A stretch of 64,000 bases of DNA from positions 62,001 to 126,000 of the forward strand of contig JAOCPU010000003.1 in assembly GCA_035772785.1 (NCBI GenBank). Direction: 5' to 3'. Below are positions 1 to 12,252 of the stretch, piece after piece (positions within the stretch are counted from its first letter, which is position 1; every line of letters begins with the position of its first letter). Both the position numbers and the translations under genes were made by a program. The stretch is from Phlebiopsis flavidoalba (Eukaryota > Basidiomycota > Agaricomycetes > Polyporales > Phanerochaetaceae). The notes below the pieces were generated by a model, which had not been told where the DNA came from, did not search any database, and saw only the letters and a program-made list of their open reading frames with translations.

Positions 1-2750
1 CTGCGCCGGCGCAACAAACGCCATCGGCTGCAGAACAGCTGTGCCATCAATCCCGACGACAAAATTCGCCCGCCTCCCCTCCATTCACCCATACCCTGGT
101 GCTGTTCTCCGTCCCCTGGATTATGATCTCGGTCGAGTCCTTTCTCTCCCTGAGGGCGAAGTTGGGTAAAGGATACAGGATATTTGTCGAGTTGAACGTC
201 CAACGCCAACGTATGTGAATTGCCTGGGCGCAGCAACCACGCCGAATGAAGTATCCGGTCCCGAGAGCAGGACACCTGACGCGCTCACACGACTGGCGGA
301 GATGAGCAGTGTATAGTTGGCACCCTTGCTTCCCAGCGGTGTATCCACGATCCCATCCTCCATGCGAGCGTCGTATCCGTTCCCCGCTCAGGTCCTTTAT
401 CGGCGAACCAGAGCGCTCTGTTCCGGACAGGCGATACTCCGCGATGAGGCTTGACCTGCTCGGGATCCGTCTGTCCAGGTTCTGTCCGGGGGCACGGGCT
501 TCTAGCACGGGATAGGCCTGCAGGAACTGTGCGTGGGTGAGATGGTTTGGGCGCGCCGCAGCCTGCCAATTCGCCGCAGCAATGACAGGGACGCCTTCTT
601 TCACTGCGTAGAATGCTTCTAAAGGAGTTGAGGCGTTTGGCCCATGGTCGTTCCAGACGGCCTAGAGTTGTAACTCAGTGTCCAAGCATGGTCGGAATTC
701 CTACTACGTACGATGATGGATCCTGGCAGCAACGGCTCGGTATACTAGGATTTGTTGGACGCATTGCCTATGCAGTAGGGTCAGTCCGTCGACGCCGCTC
801 TAAATGTTTAATCAAACTCACCTCTATCGAATATATGAGGATCCCATATGCCCCCATTATCGACATTCGCGCCGTCCCAAAGCCTTGTCTGGTTCAGACG
901 TTGCGGATAGGATCCCTGGATGGGAAACCAAGCATTATTATGCCATTGATAGAGTTCTTAGCTGGAAATAGGGAAGCCCTCTTACTGGAGTTGGGGGTGA
1001 TTTCATTACGATATAATGAATGGAATCCTCGCTGTCATGGGGCAAGCACGTCATGCCACGAATTGAGCCTAAATGGCAGGCAATCGAACCTATATTTACG
1101 ACTTCGTACCCATCCCGGATGAGTTGGAACGGGTCTCTTCGAAAAACTCCCTGGATAATGAATGATGAAACTTGTCATGAAAACATCGCTATCGTAAACC
1201 TACCCGTGTTGTTTGATGATCATCTTGCTGACAGACGTTGTGTTTGATGGTTCATTAGTGCTCCATAAGCGGATCTGTTTTCCAGACTGCATCTGCATAA
1301 AGTTGGACTGAGAGATCATTCAGCCGGAAAGATGCGACATACGCAGACCCCGAAAGCCCCACCATCTCATTGACAAAATCATTGTAGTCGTCCGCAAGGG
1401 TTCGCATCGTACTCGTCGGCCCCAATGTGCACCTGTTTCTAAGTGACAGTAGGAACAAAAAGTCAGCGGTCTCTGACTACCGGGTACATTCCGTGATCTC
1501 CGTACTGGTATGGAACCATGGTAGAAATTCTGAATAGTTACGTTAGAATCGAGTCACGTTCGCATATAGATGAGGCGGCATACCACGCCAGGATATCTTT
1601 CATCGTCGGCACTGTATCATGCACTTTGTCAGATTGAGTAAGGTCGGATCCGATGTCAGGCGCAAGTTCTGGTTTCCACTGGGTGATCACAAGTGCATGT
1701 CCAGGCTGCCAGGACCACTGAGTGTTTGACTCGTTGTATGTACCCGAGCGATACTCACTGCTTCGATCTCCGGTATGATCTGGAAACATACGCTTTGAAT
1801 GAGGCATCAAGGACAGGAAAACTTCCACCTACCGTAACGCCACGCAGAGCGCAACTCTGCTGTAATTCATCAAACTCTGTTCTGGAGTAGGTCTCATTCA
1901 CACAAGGGCGTGAGTCCTGCCGAAGGACGCCATTCTCCGAATGAAGTCGGAAGCGTGCATATGCATTCGCATGCCCCATGGGGTTTACATTGTCGAAAGG
2001 TGCAAATGCTAGATAACCAAATATCAGAGCGAGATGCTCAAGACGCTGCAATACTGACTCACAAATTCGCTCATCTTGAACCAAGATAAATACCGCCCGC
2101 GCACATTTTCCTTCAGGAACGCAATAGGATACCAGTGGCATCCGGCATCTGTAGACTGCTCAGTGAGAATCTGAACGGGGAGTAATTGTTGTATTCAAGG
2201 CTCACCGAGCATGAGTCCTCGTGTCGGCCAATCAGGTTGGTCGGTGATGGTCGAAGCTGGGAAACGGCCTTGTCTTTGGACCAGTCCTTGCAGTAATGTT
2301 CTGGTTGCCCAAAACACGCCTTTAGCACCCAGCACCCGAAATGTGTACTCCGGTGGGCATCACGGTCAAAGTATAGCCCTCGGTGGTAGGCGAACCGCTA
2401 GCGGTAGTACTGTTCAACTCTGACGATAATGTGAGGAAGACGTAATTTGCGCTGGACGCCACATCCGCGGCTTTGGTCAAGGAAATGGCTAAGTTGACCT
2501 GGGGGAAGAGTTCTTTGATGTCCGCCGCAAATATACCCGCAAATGCGTTGAGCGTAGGCGGGATAAGAGTTAGTCCGTTGTCGACAGTCGAGTTTGCAAA
2601 CTCTTCGTCCACGAGAACATGAACAGTGTGACCGATGACGAAGTCATCGTGCCCGAGCAATTGGCCAGAATGTACTGCAGGAAAGAAAAATATTGGCAAT
2701 GAGGTCGTAGCGGCGTTGCGGCCTAGTAACAGAGACAATAGCCAAGGCAA
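1..2750 (-). CDS. Beta-N-acetylhexosaminidase, GH20 (partial at left edge)
   Basis: Predicted secreted exo-enzyme that removes terminal N-acetylglucosamine from chitin oligomers. Read in several frames on the minus strand, the GH20 hallmarks appear in order. The N-terminal hexosaminidase domain is at about 2,600-2,320, followed by GVFWATRTLLQG near 2,320-2,280 and DQPDWPTRG near 2,240. HWYPIAFLKE is near 2,120 and EFDELQ near 1,880. APGHALVITQWKPEL is near 1,700. The catalytic Asp-Glu pair is read in HIGADEY, with its codons at 1,412-1,417. Further down, NWQAAARPNHLTHAQFLQ lies near 560-510. A tail containing DLSG and SGPDTSFGV resembles a concanavalin/LamG-like C-terminal domain and continues past base 1. 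Several GT-AG introns and a few frame breaks separate these blocks. The first exon and signal peptide are not resolved and may lie between 2,750 and 3,000. The active site looks intact. Confidence 0.85.
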
Positions 2751-3009
2751 AGCCCGGCCACCTCGGGAAATTTTTGCAGCATGTCTTACGCTAGTAAAGC
2801 TTATTCAAACAGTGTTCTCTGCTCAGGGCCCACGGTGAGAGAGTGTGACTTACCAGGGAAACAGCGCCTCGGGGCCCTATATGCCTAAAGGCCAGCGGCA
2901 TATATCCGTTTGAAGTCAGGGATTGACGTTGCTTAATAATTACGATGGCGATAGAAAGAAAGGGGCGAGCGATGTGCTCAAGGGGGCACGTCGTAGCATT
3001 CAGCACATC

Positions 3010-4290
3010 TGACCTTTTGTTCTTGTCCTGGCTCTATACGATTATCACGATGATAACGGTGAACACTTCCCCGCCTGTATGCCCGTCCTCTGGTTTCTAT
3101 ATGAATCTGCGTGACCACGTCGTATCAGAGTCCTTGGGGTATCTAAGCCTAGCGGTAGAACAACAGCTAGATATTGTCAATCAATCGCAGGGCCAGTGGA
3201 GGGAGGGAGGGGAATGCTGGGGGGAGGGGAAAGCAAGACCAAGGCGAAGACATGGTTTAGAGAACAGCTAGATGGGTGGGATCAAGAGTCATCAGGAGCC
3301 AGGCAGGGGGTCGAAGTACGAAGGTCTCTTGCGTGTGGAACACGGGGTGGCTGTCCCACGGACAGGTGAACGATAATCCCGGAACGTCGGTCCACTACTG
3401 TGTAGGCTTCTGCTCGTAAGTGTATCTGGAGGCGATCTACCGTCGCTTTGAATATGAGGGATCAGCCGGCCGGCTCGGTGGAGCTCTCGGTGCACATTGT
3501 CAGAAGAAAACGAAAAAGGGATGCATTGTCGGGCGCGGTATGAGCGCACCGCCGTTCTGCGGATGCACGCTGTCAGGTGCAGTACAGCTAGATGCAAGAC
3601 TGGAGAAACCGATTCTTAACGCGTAAACCAGATGCAGTCAACCTTACTTGCCCAAGAGCACGCCCATGACGTACAGAGAGAAGAGCCGGATGGTGTCATT
3701 TAGTTCGGGCGCTGTTACGATTATAGCCATGTAGAGGACCTGCATGTGGGCGAGACGAATGGATTTCGTACCATTCCGGCGTCCAATAGCTCGTGTGAGA
3801 GCAAATGTGTTCGTTACGTGCTGGGATATGTTTTTCGCCAGTGCGAGACAGAAATACACATATAGGCGTCACGTGCACCATCATGAGATAAATTAATGCT
3901 CGGGACATGAGGATATCCGGAAGGACGAATTCAGACGGTACAGCCGTGGAACTAACGGACGTTGAGCGCGGGTTTGGTCCAGCGAGCGTGTCTTGAGGTC
4001 ATTCCGGAAGAGGTATGTTAGTCATTCGTACTTGAATACAGCCTGTATGGCATGTCTCACCCTGGGTGTGCACCTCAACACAGCAGGGACTTGCCAGTGA
4101 GACCGTGCGCGCTGGTGGCCGCTGAGATTAGTTATCCCGTAAGTGAACGCGAGGACTTACAGCCGGCTATTACTCACGCAGGACCCCCCGGAGACCTTTG
4201 ATTTGTATCACCGGTGTAAAAATCTCGTCAACGCCCTGCTTACGCGCTCCAAAAATGCAGATAACCTCTCAAATCCGCCAGGTCTTCTCG
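3010..4290. other. Intergenic region with no recognised gene
   Basis: No family-level similarity was recognised in this 1.3 kb. The minus strand at 3,908-3,644 reads as a short hydrophobic stretch (for example RLAHMQVLYMAIIVTAPEL) that could be the remnant or an exon of a membrane protein, but it has no identifiable partner exons. A strongly G-rich tract lies at 3,201-3,229. Confidence 0.4.
3201..3229 (+). other. G-rich tract, potential G-quadruplex
   Basis: The plus strand has runs of three, three, four, six and four G separated by one to six other bases. This satisfies the usual G3+N1-7 pattern for an intramolecular quadruplex. It lies upstream of the GH20 gene and outside any recognised exon. 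The match to the pattern is direct; folding or function is inference. Confidence 0.45.
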
Positions 4291-4292
4291 CG

Positions 4293-7200
4293 ATGACCAC
4301 CGACATTACCCTTTGCCCCCCCGTCCTACCACATCCTTCGTCGTCTATTTTCTCGACTAGGAGCGGCCAACCCCCCTCTCTCGACATGACGTCCGCATCA
4401 ACTCCCGCGATTGTTCGCGCATCCTCCAGACCCCTCCCCCGCAATAGGGCCCTACGCACCGCTGGCCCCGTCCGCGCACTCAAATCTAATCCTATAGACC
4501 TCACTCTCGACGACGATGGTCCGCAACTATTCTTCGCGCTGCGAATAGAAGACGAAGCGTGTATCTGCACTGCGGAGCAGATCATTGTTCTTTTGCTGCA
4601 AACGACATGTCTCAGCAACCAATCAATCACCTCGCGGATATGAGGGGGTCGCCAACCACTCCGGTCGATGTCACAGCACGCTTATGGCAGCTTTTCCTTG
4701 CCTCTGTGGAGAAAACGGCTCGTCGCACACCCTACACCATCCACCATGTCATCAGCACCGCTATGACTCTGCCACAGGGTGTAACACAACCCTACGCCTC
4801 GGCATTCGCTGGGCCGTCCGACTCGTCCGCATAGTCTTTCCCAAGTATCAGCCTCAAGCGGGCCCATCGTTGCCCAGCGACTCCGGCCGCAGCCGCGTCA
4901 AATCCTCAGTGGCATTCCCCTCGATGCCTGTGTGCTCACCCCACAGCTCTCCTTTCCCCAGCTACCTTGCTGCGCCTCCTCAGGACTCTTCGCCGTCAAG
5001 TGATTGATCTCACGAGTTCACCCTCACCGCCCCCGATGTGTCGCGCCTGTCTTCCCAGCCGCCGCAACAAGTTCCTCTTGTTCTAGCATGCTCAACAGCT
5101 TCAACATGCCCAACAGCCACTTGCCCGCGAGCAACTGCCGCCCAAGACGGCCGGGTATGCATAGGGCAACTAACGGTCACCGCTCCCCCACGCCTCGCTT
5201 GATCTTGTATCCTATAGGGCTATCTGCAGCCGCAGAGTGCTGGGCCGTACGACTCGGAATGGGCCGCGCCGGTACGAATGAAACTATGAACACAATGCTT
5301 CAAGACCAGACAAACTCCGAGACCATACATATCCGTAATCCTAATACCACCAATGCAAAGGCGAGATGTCCCTGGGGAGTCGATGGTTTGGTGTCGAGCA
5401 GAAGGTGGCGACCTACAATCTGGGGACCCTATGCTCTGAAAGGGTGGGCGACTCATCCGCCTAGATGGGAAATGTGCGCGGGGGACCGCCTAATGTGAGT
5501 ACCGCTGATTCGTCAACGAAACTCTCGACTGACGCCAATAACTCAGCCTACCTATCTTGCCGCTTTCGCTACTGTGTACACGCCAAAAGGCAATATCACC
5601 GCGGTTTGCAACTATCTGGCATACTCGCGGATTTGTTCCTTGATCATCCTATGATTCCGTCCGACATGCAGCGTTTGAAACGCAGCACTACTACAAACAA
5701 TCCACATAACCCCCCACCGGGCGGACATCGACAAGCTTGCTAGGACCCAATACCGACTTGGATATGGGCGGGACCTGGCGGCAGCTCGGCCGGGAAAGGG
5801 GGTGGAACGCGATGGGAAAGAGTGTCGAGATTCAGAGGAGTCAAGTGGATGAGTTGTTCAAGAGCATGAAGGACGGAGATGAGCTTGCCTGAAACAGAAC
5901 CTCGTAACGTTCCCAATATTTCGGATTTCCTGGTCTACGAGAGACCATTACGGTATGACTGTTCCATCCTCCCAGCTCCGGAGGTGGCCACGAACGCTCT
6001 ATCCGCATCAGAAGAAAGCTCTGAGCTTCTTGCTGGAGCGCGAATACGAGCGCACAGGCGCGGCCCAACTGCTCACTGTGGCAGGAGGAAGATGCAATCC
6101 TCTCAGCCGTGAAAGATCGTGGTTTCATCTTATCACTCAGAAAGAAACAGTTTTCGACCCGCCGCCATCCCACGAAGGGTGGTATTCTTGCCGACGATAC
6201 TGTGCGTAGTATCATTCGTCCCTCCGTCTCAACCTGACGCTATATCACGTAACAGATGGGTCTAGGAGATAGGGAACCATTTTCTTGCGTTGCATTGATA
6301 GCGTCCACATTACAATCGGCCCGGAACTTTGCAGACCGTGCCACTGAACCCACCCGCAGCCGCCCCCACCGCCAGAGCCGGGCACTCTCCCTGGGAGGAC
6401 CACTTTGGCGGGCAGCGTGTGGGGCAATGCCTCCAAAAACGGCCTCGGAGACCGGCTCGGCGAAAAGCAAGGGTCCAAGGCGGGCGCGGCAGAGCGACAA
6501 GAGGCTGGAGGCCGCGTAACATCCGGCAGTGCAAGATTGAAAGTCAAGTTCACGCGATACATTAATCGTGTGCCCATCTGTCCACGAGTCGTCAACTGGG
6601 AGGAGACAATTCCGGAAGCACTGGCGCGTGCGAAAAGTCCGAGGTCGTCGGAGGGTCCGTGGGAACGCCATGCCGCCTCCTTAACTGACGTCCACCACGC
6701 CCCCCGACCCCGTCTTCTTCCAAAGCTCGACCTCTGACGTCAAGCCTATATCAGCCGCATTCGCGAAGGGACCCCGCTCAAGGTTTACGTATACCATGGG
6801 AACGCGAGGGGAAGCCAGGACGCCGGCCTTCCTGGCCGACTTTGATGCTTGTGATCACGACGTACTCGACGATCTTGGCGGTCGAATTCTCAAAGCAGAC
6901 CAAGAGCCTGAGGCGCAGACGAAGAAGACGAGGAGGGCGCCAGCAGCGACGGCTGCGTCGAACGGACGAGCGTGGGAACCAGATCATTAAGCTCGCGAAG
7001 CCCAGCAAGAAAGTAGGCGCCCAAGAAGCGTAAGAAGGCCTGCGGTTCTGCCACGGAGGCCAGCAGCCCGCTGCAGAGCGTCTACTGCTTGTTCAGAGTC
7101 GTCCTGGACGAGGCCCAGTAAGCAACAGCTCTTTTGTCTTCTGCACCCTTGATCGATTACTAATTGTTGGCCCCAGCTCGTCAAGGAAGTTAGCACGGTC

Positions 7201-9023
7201 GCCTTCGTGCACTGCTGTGATTTGATCGCCGACCGACGACTGTGCCTCACCGGTACTCCAGTCCAGAACAAGCTTGATGACGTCTACGCCTTGCTTCAAG
7301 TTCTCAAGCTCGAGCCGTTCGACTGAGAAGGCGGGTTTGGACCGAGTTCATCGGCAGTCCTGTCAAGTATGTAACAAGCGCTGGGTGTGTGCGCGGTTAC
7401 AGAGCATCATGCGGAGCATTACTCTCCGGCGAACCAAGGAGTCTAAAAGCGGAGAACGGGCCCAGAAGATTCTGTCGTTTCCACCACGCAAGGCGAGATT
7501 CGATTACCTCAAGTTTGGACGAGCAAGAGCAGGCCATATACGATCAGTTGCTTCACCGAGTCCCAAGGCCGAGTATCAACGAGCTATCGCACAAGAGAAC
7601 GAGGTTATGAAGAACTACGTCGGAATATCCTCCAGAAGATAATTACGGCTTCGCCAGATCTGTGACCACGTGTCGAGCTCGTGATGAACAAGGGACTGGG
7701 TTCTCATCGGTGACACTGACGACTCCAAACTGGAGGACCTTGCTACCGTCATCAGCAAGGAGGGCTTGATCTGCAACGCGCCTCGGCGCTATTCTGCTTG
7801 CTTCGGGATTCGCGAGGCCCGGTACCGCTCAGATGTGTCGACTGTGGCTACGAGATGGGTATCCCGTCTGACGACGCGAGAGGGAGAGGCAATGGCAGGA
7901 CCGTTGCGAACTGCGAGACTGCGAAACGCGGCCGCAACCCAAGCAGCCGCATCCCGATCCTCGACGCGTCAAACACCCCTCGAACGTCGCTCAAGCAAGC
8001 CGGTCCCTCACAGCGCTGCCATATCCCTGCTGCTGCTTGGACTGCTTCCCCGCAAACGCGTGCTGTGCCCCGCCGGAACACGAAGCGGAGCTTCGGTTCT
8101 GGCCAGGCGCCCCTTCCTCAGAGAAAGACTTTGTCGACCTCATCCCGAGCACCCGGCTCATTACCGGAGCCCCGCGACGCAGCAAGATAGGAAGACCGGC
8201 CAGAGCGCGAGAAGAAGTCAGAAGGGCGCACGGCTAGCTTCGAGAACCTCCACATGTCGTGACCAAGATCCGGGCGCTCCTCACCGATCTCATATGCGTT
8301 ACTCGAAGGCGAACAAGTTTTCGACGAAACTACGATCCTGGTTTCGATCGACGTGTGCAGATGTGTTACAGCGGAGGAGTGTAACACGATTGACGAGGGT
8401 GTCGGTCAAAGACTGTGGTGTTCTACAACCACATGGAGGACGACCACGCAGCTTGACAAGTGAGTTTACACTGCCCCAATTATGATTTTTCCATTAGCTG
8501 AGCGGCTTGACTGACTGCAAACGCTAGGATCGAGGACGCGCTCGAAAGCCGCGGGTATTCGCTGGGCTAATGACAAGTCTAGACGGTACCATGAAGCGCG
8601 ATGCATCGTACGAGCAGTGCGATGGAAGGCCCTCAAACACGACCCCGGGTGCGAGGTCCTGCTGGTCAGTTTGAAGGCGGGAAAGGTGTTGGTCTTAACC
8701 TTAGACGGCTGCTTCAACGCGGTATACCTCATGGACCCGTACTGGAATCCTTTGCGGTGAGAAGAACCAAGCTGTTGATCGTTATCGTAAGTCGGGCGTG
8801 TTTCGTCTTAGCCACCTTTTTCCTGATCTGTTCATAGCATCGACTGGGACAAACACGTCCGTCACCACGGTCAAGCTCATCATCGAGAAGTCGATAGAGG
8901 ATCGTCTTCTGGCTGTACAAGCCAAGAAGACGGAGCTAGCCAACATGACTTTTAAGCCAGAACTTTACCAAGGCCGAGATTTTGCAACGGCGCATGGAGG
9001 AGCTCAACCAACTCTTTGGCTGA
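4293..9023 (+). CDS. SNF2-family helicase with inserted RING finger (Rad5/Uls1 type)
   Basis: Nuclear DNA-dependent ATPase predicted to act in DNA-damage tolerance or SUMO/ubiquitin-linked remodelling. The low-complexity N-terminus contains NPIDLTLDDDG. The helicase core follows: KKALSFLLERE (about 6,020-6,055), GGILADD (about 6,180), CVALIAS (about 6,285), and DEAH split by an intron at 7,119. LTGTPVQNKLDDVYALL is at about 7,250-7,300, with LRRTKESKS at 7,425-7,450. A Cys-rich RING-like region has CVDCGYEM near 7,834 and CLDCF near 8,035. The second lobe ends with KLIIEKSIEDRLLAVQAKK and MEELNQLFG before the stop at 9,021-9,023. The RING between the lobes is what points to the Rad5/Uls1/Rad16 group. 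Frame breaks are frequent, and the P-loop lysine cannot be read between GLG and CVALIAS. An alternative start is ATG at 4,386. Confidence 0.85.
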
Positions 9024-9194
9024 GCGCGCGGATGTGTGTATGATTCTATTCGTCGAGAACTGTCTTCTGCCCCTTGCTATCTTCGCTGTCTGATCTGCTC
9101 TGTGTCTTGTCTAATAGAAGTGATGTAATAGTGTAGAACATTCGATACCATATACGGTCCTATTGGCAACATTGTAATATATGACATCGTAAAC

Positions 9195-11489
9195 TCAGAA
9201 AAGGCAAAGTAGTGGCCGCATTCTTGCGGCGGCCCAGCGCGTACACCATGATCTGCGCGACGAAGAGGCCGATGGTCACGCCGGACGCGACTTGGATCAT
9301 GCGGAGGCCCAGCTGGAACGTGTCGGAATACTGCTGGGCGCCGTGCGGTAGTTGGAGATGAGGCCGCCGCCGTTACCAATCGCCGACTGACGGCGTATGA
9401 GTAAGGCAGCATCGGGCACAGTGGGAGAGGCACTTACCGGCACGAGGAAGAGCACACCGGTGATCATGGACGTGAACGCGGTCCAAACCCTCGCCGAGCC
9501 GCGACCAGATGTTCCCGCAGAGGCCGATGACGACGGCGGGCGCCGAAGGCCGCGATGACGGAGAGGTGGTCGGACACGTACAGCGTCACGGCCTTGGTCG
9601 TCGCGTACGCCGCCGCGCACGCGAAGAGCACCATCACCGGCAGCTGGATGCTGCGCACGCGCTGCAGATTCGCGAGCGAGGAGCAGGTCGCGTAGATCGG
9701 CCACCAGGAAGAGCAGCGTCCACCACGGGAAGGGCTGCCGCCACCAATGGCCAGGACGGGTCGCGGTAGCAGCCTGCACGGCAGAAAGTGCGTAGTCAGC
9801 CTGAGCTTACTAGCGACAGGACCGGGAACCGACCTTTGACCATGTAGGGGTTTGTCGTCGTCGTGTCCAGGAAGGTGAACGTCCCCGAGAGACTTGGTCA
9901 CTTCGGCTGACACATTGGTCGTGCTGAAGTTCCCGTGGAGGAACTCGGACTCTTCGTAAGCCAACGCCGCGAGGTTGTGGCGGCCGTAGCTGCTGACAGC
10001 GAGGTACAAGTCCGAGCCGAAGCTAAGCCCGAAACCCTGCGACGGCCATCGGGACACTTGGTAAGCGACTCCGGGTGTGTTGAGTGGAAGGGGTATTAGC
10101 GTACCAAGAACAACGTGTAGATGAATGCGTAAACCATCCTGAGCGATCCACACATGATGTTGCGTGAAGTCAGCTCCAGGGCGCTGACCACTACGGGAAA
10201 TATTAGTCATGCCACGGCAATGATAGGATGATTACTCACGGATAGTAAACCCAGGGAGAATCAAGACGACGCGCGGCTGACGATATGGAGCTGTAGCAGA
10301 AACAAGTCGCCTCGGAGAGTCCCCAAAAGGCGCGCAATGAACGACACGATGATGGAGACCGAGATTCTGCATCACGTCAGACAAATATAGGCCGCTCGCG
10401 GGATATCGACTTACTCATATACGTTCGCATACATGGCACTTTTAGTCGCTACGTTGAGTCCGAGGTACTGAAGGACCGATGCACCCGCACCGCTGATGAA
10501 CATGTCGAGGAGCGAGCCTCCAAACGCCGTGGTACAGATAATCGACGCGCAAGTAAACGCGAACAGGCATCGGACCCAGTTGGGGTAGATAGGCCGCCCG
10601 CGCAGGAAGCTTCCGGAGGCGATCTGTGCCCTCCCGAACGCCGACGTAACTTTATCGTGGAGCACGTCGCGGTAGACGAGGTGCACGCGGTGGAGGGGAG
10701 TGAGAGCGATGCGCCCGCCGGTGCGGACGAAGCGGGTCTCAGAGACGACGGTGTTTTGTGTCCATCAGGTTGGCGATGATGAGATTGGGGAGGTGGACGA
10801 AGCCGACGTTGACCTGGAGGATGTCAGCCGCAGATTCCAGCTGCGACTCGATACGATGGGACGGGGCGCCGAATGCGAGGAGGGTTTGGGCAAGGACAAG
10901 GATGAAGTCAACGCGATCGCCGTAGGCTGTGGTTGCGTGTGAGGATACGAGTTCGGCAAAAACGTACAGCGGGACTCACGCTCGATATGTTCGAAAATCT
11001 CTCGACTCTGTCTCCTCAACAGAGAAACTCGCTCTTTGTAGCTCATCGTTGAGACGACGGACACTCGCGGCTTCAAGCTCGGATCCTGTGCTGGCGAAGG
11101 CACTCCTCTGATCTCACTGCTACGCAGAGACGGCGTCCGCCCTTTGCTGCTCGACGACCTCCCCAGCTTTGGTCGACTCCCCGAGGCCTCATGCGGATGC
11201 TGCACCGACGCGTCCGCCACACTGCACCGTTCTTGAGACCAGGCCTCGCTCTGCTGGCCCGCGGGTCGGGGCTGCCATATTCTTCCGGAACCTTTTGAAC
11301 GACGGCAGTCGAGCGACGGCGTAGGAAGCCACTGGCGGTCGATCCTGGACGCAGATACGAGCCTCCTGGACGGGGGCTGGGTTGTGCAGGGGGAGGGTTG
11401 GACCTGTCCAGCCGAGGGGTGGTCTCTGGATCGTACGCATCGGAAACGCGTCTTTTACTGTCTCGTCTGTGCGACGACGGCCTAGGCAT
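9195..11489 (-). CDS. ThrE/Prm10-like multi-pass membrane protein (DUF1212)
   Basis: Fungal relative of the bacterial threonine/serine exporter ThrE and yeast Prm10. The start at 11,489 opens a Ser/Arg/Pro-rich cytosolic tail (MPRPSSHRRDSKRRV). The conserved DUF1212 block FGAPSHRIESQLE lies near 10,880-10,840, followed by VGFVHLPNLIIANLMDT near 10,800-10,760. The region 10,686-10,411 holds IYPNWVRCLFAFTCAS and GGSLLDMFISGAGASVLQYL, typical of the first membrane domain. The second ThrE-type domain is at about 9,650-9,200 (for example VLFACAAAYATTKAVTLYVSD). The C-terminus is near VYALGRRKNAA; one extra T near 9,190-9,200 would explain why the usual stop after FAF is missed. At least four introns are visible. 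Transport substrate in fungi is unknown. Confidence 0.75.
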
Positions 11490-12252
11490 TCCCTGAGTGG
11501 TGGGGAGGGAAAGTACTGCTCGATGCGTTCCGAGAGCCCTGGGTAGAGATCGGGATGAGGGTTGGAAGGAAGGAATAGTGAGCTGCTGACGAGGTCTGCT
11601 CACAGTGTAGTCGCGAGTAAACCTGCAGCTAACGGTCAGCCCTACCCAGCTTTCCCGAACGGCTAGCAAGTGGCTGACAAGCGTCCACCCTCGATTGCAG
11701 TCCCGATCAGAACTGAACTCCGGGGTCGCCGTTCGTGACAAGGTCATGACTTGTTATTCTGTTGATCATATAATACATGTAGTGACATAGGTTTCTGGGG
11801 TGCGGTTGTTTCATTATTCTTGCAGGTGCGTTCATCTGAAAACGGAAAAAGAAGTGAGGAAAGAAGAGTGGTGGCCAAGTTCAAGCCGTAGCGGAAATAT
11901 TCGGCCGGCTGACGCCACGAAGTTGATGGAGAAGTTTGATCGGATATTCTGCGCCACAACTTCGTCGCAAGTTTGGGCGTCTACGTGTCCGCCCCGACCG
12001 GTCCGAAAACGTTGGTGTCGTTCCAAACGATCGCATTGGTGCGTAACGACTACGGGAGGCCAAGAGCAGAGTACACGGCGGAGCACATACAAGCGGCACA
12101 TGCTAGGTACTACAAAAGTCATGAAAAAGCGTTTCAAGGTCATAAACAGACGTGACGGCTCAATGCAGCTACAGAGGACCAATAATACCAACGCAAATAC
12201 CAAGACATGGAGAGAATGAGGAGTGTGAGTGGGTATAGTGTTCTTGCACATG
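11490..12252. other. Intergenic region between two minus-strand genes
   Basis: Contains the upstream region of the ThrE/Prm10-like gene and the downstream region of the methyltransferase. The longest open frames here overlap each other on both strands and match nothing I recognise. No gene is supported. Confidence 0.4.

Noticed and set aside
3644..3908. Minus-strand hydrophobic frame as a separate membrane protein gene
   Set aside because: Plausible sequence, but no family, start context or neighbouring exons could be supported.
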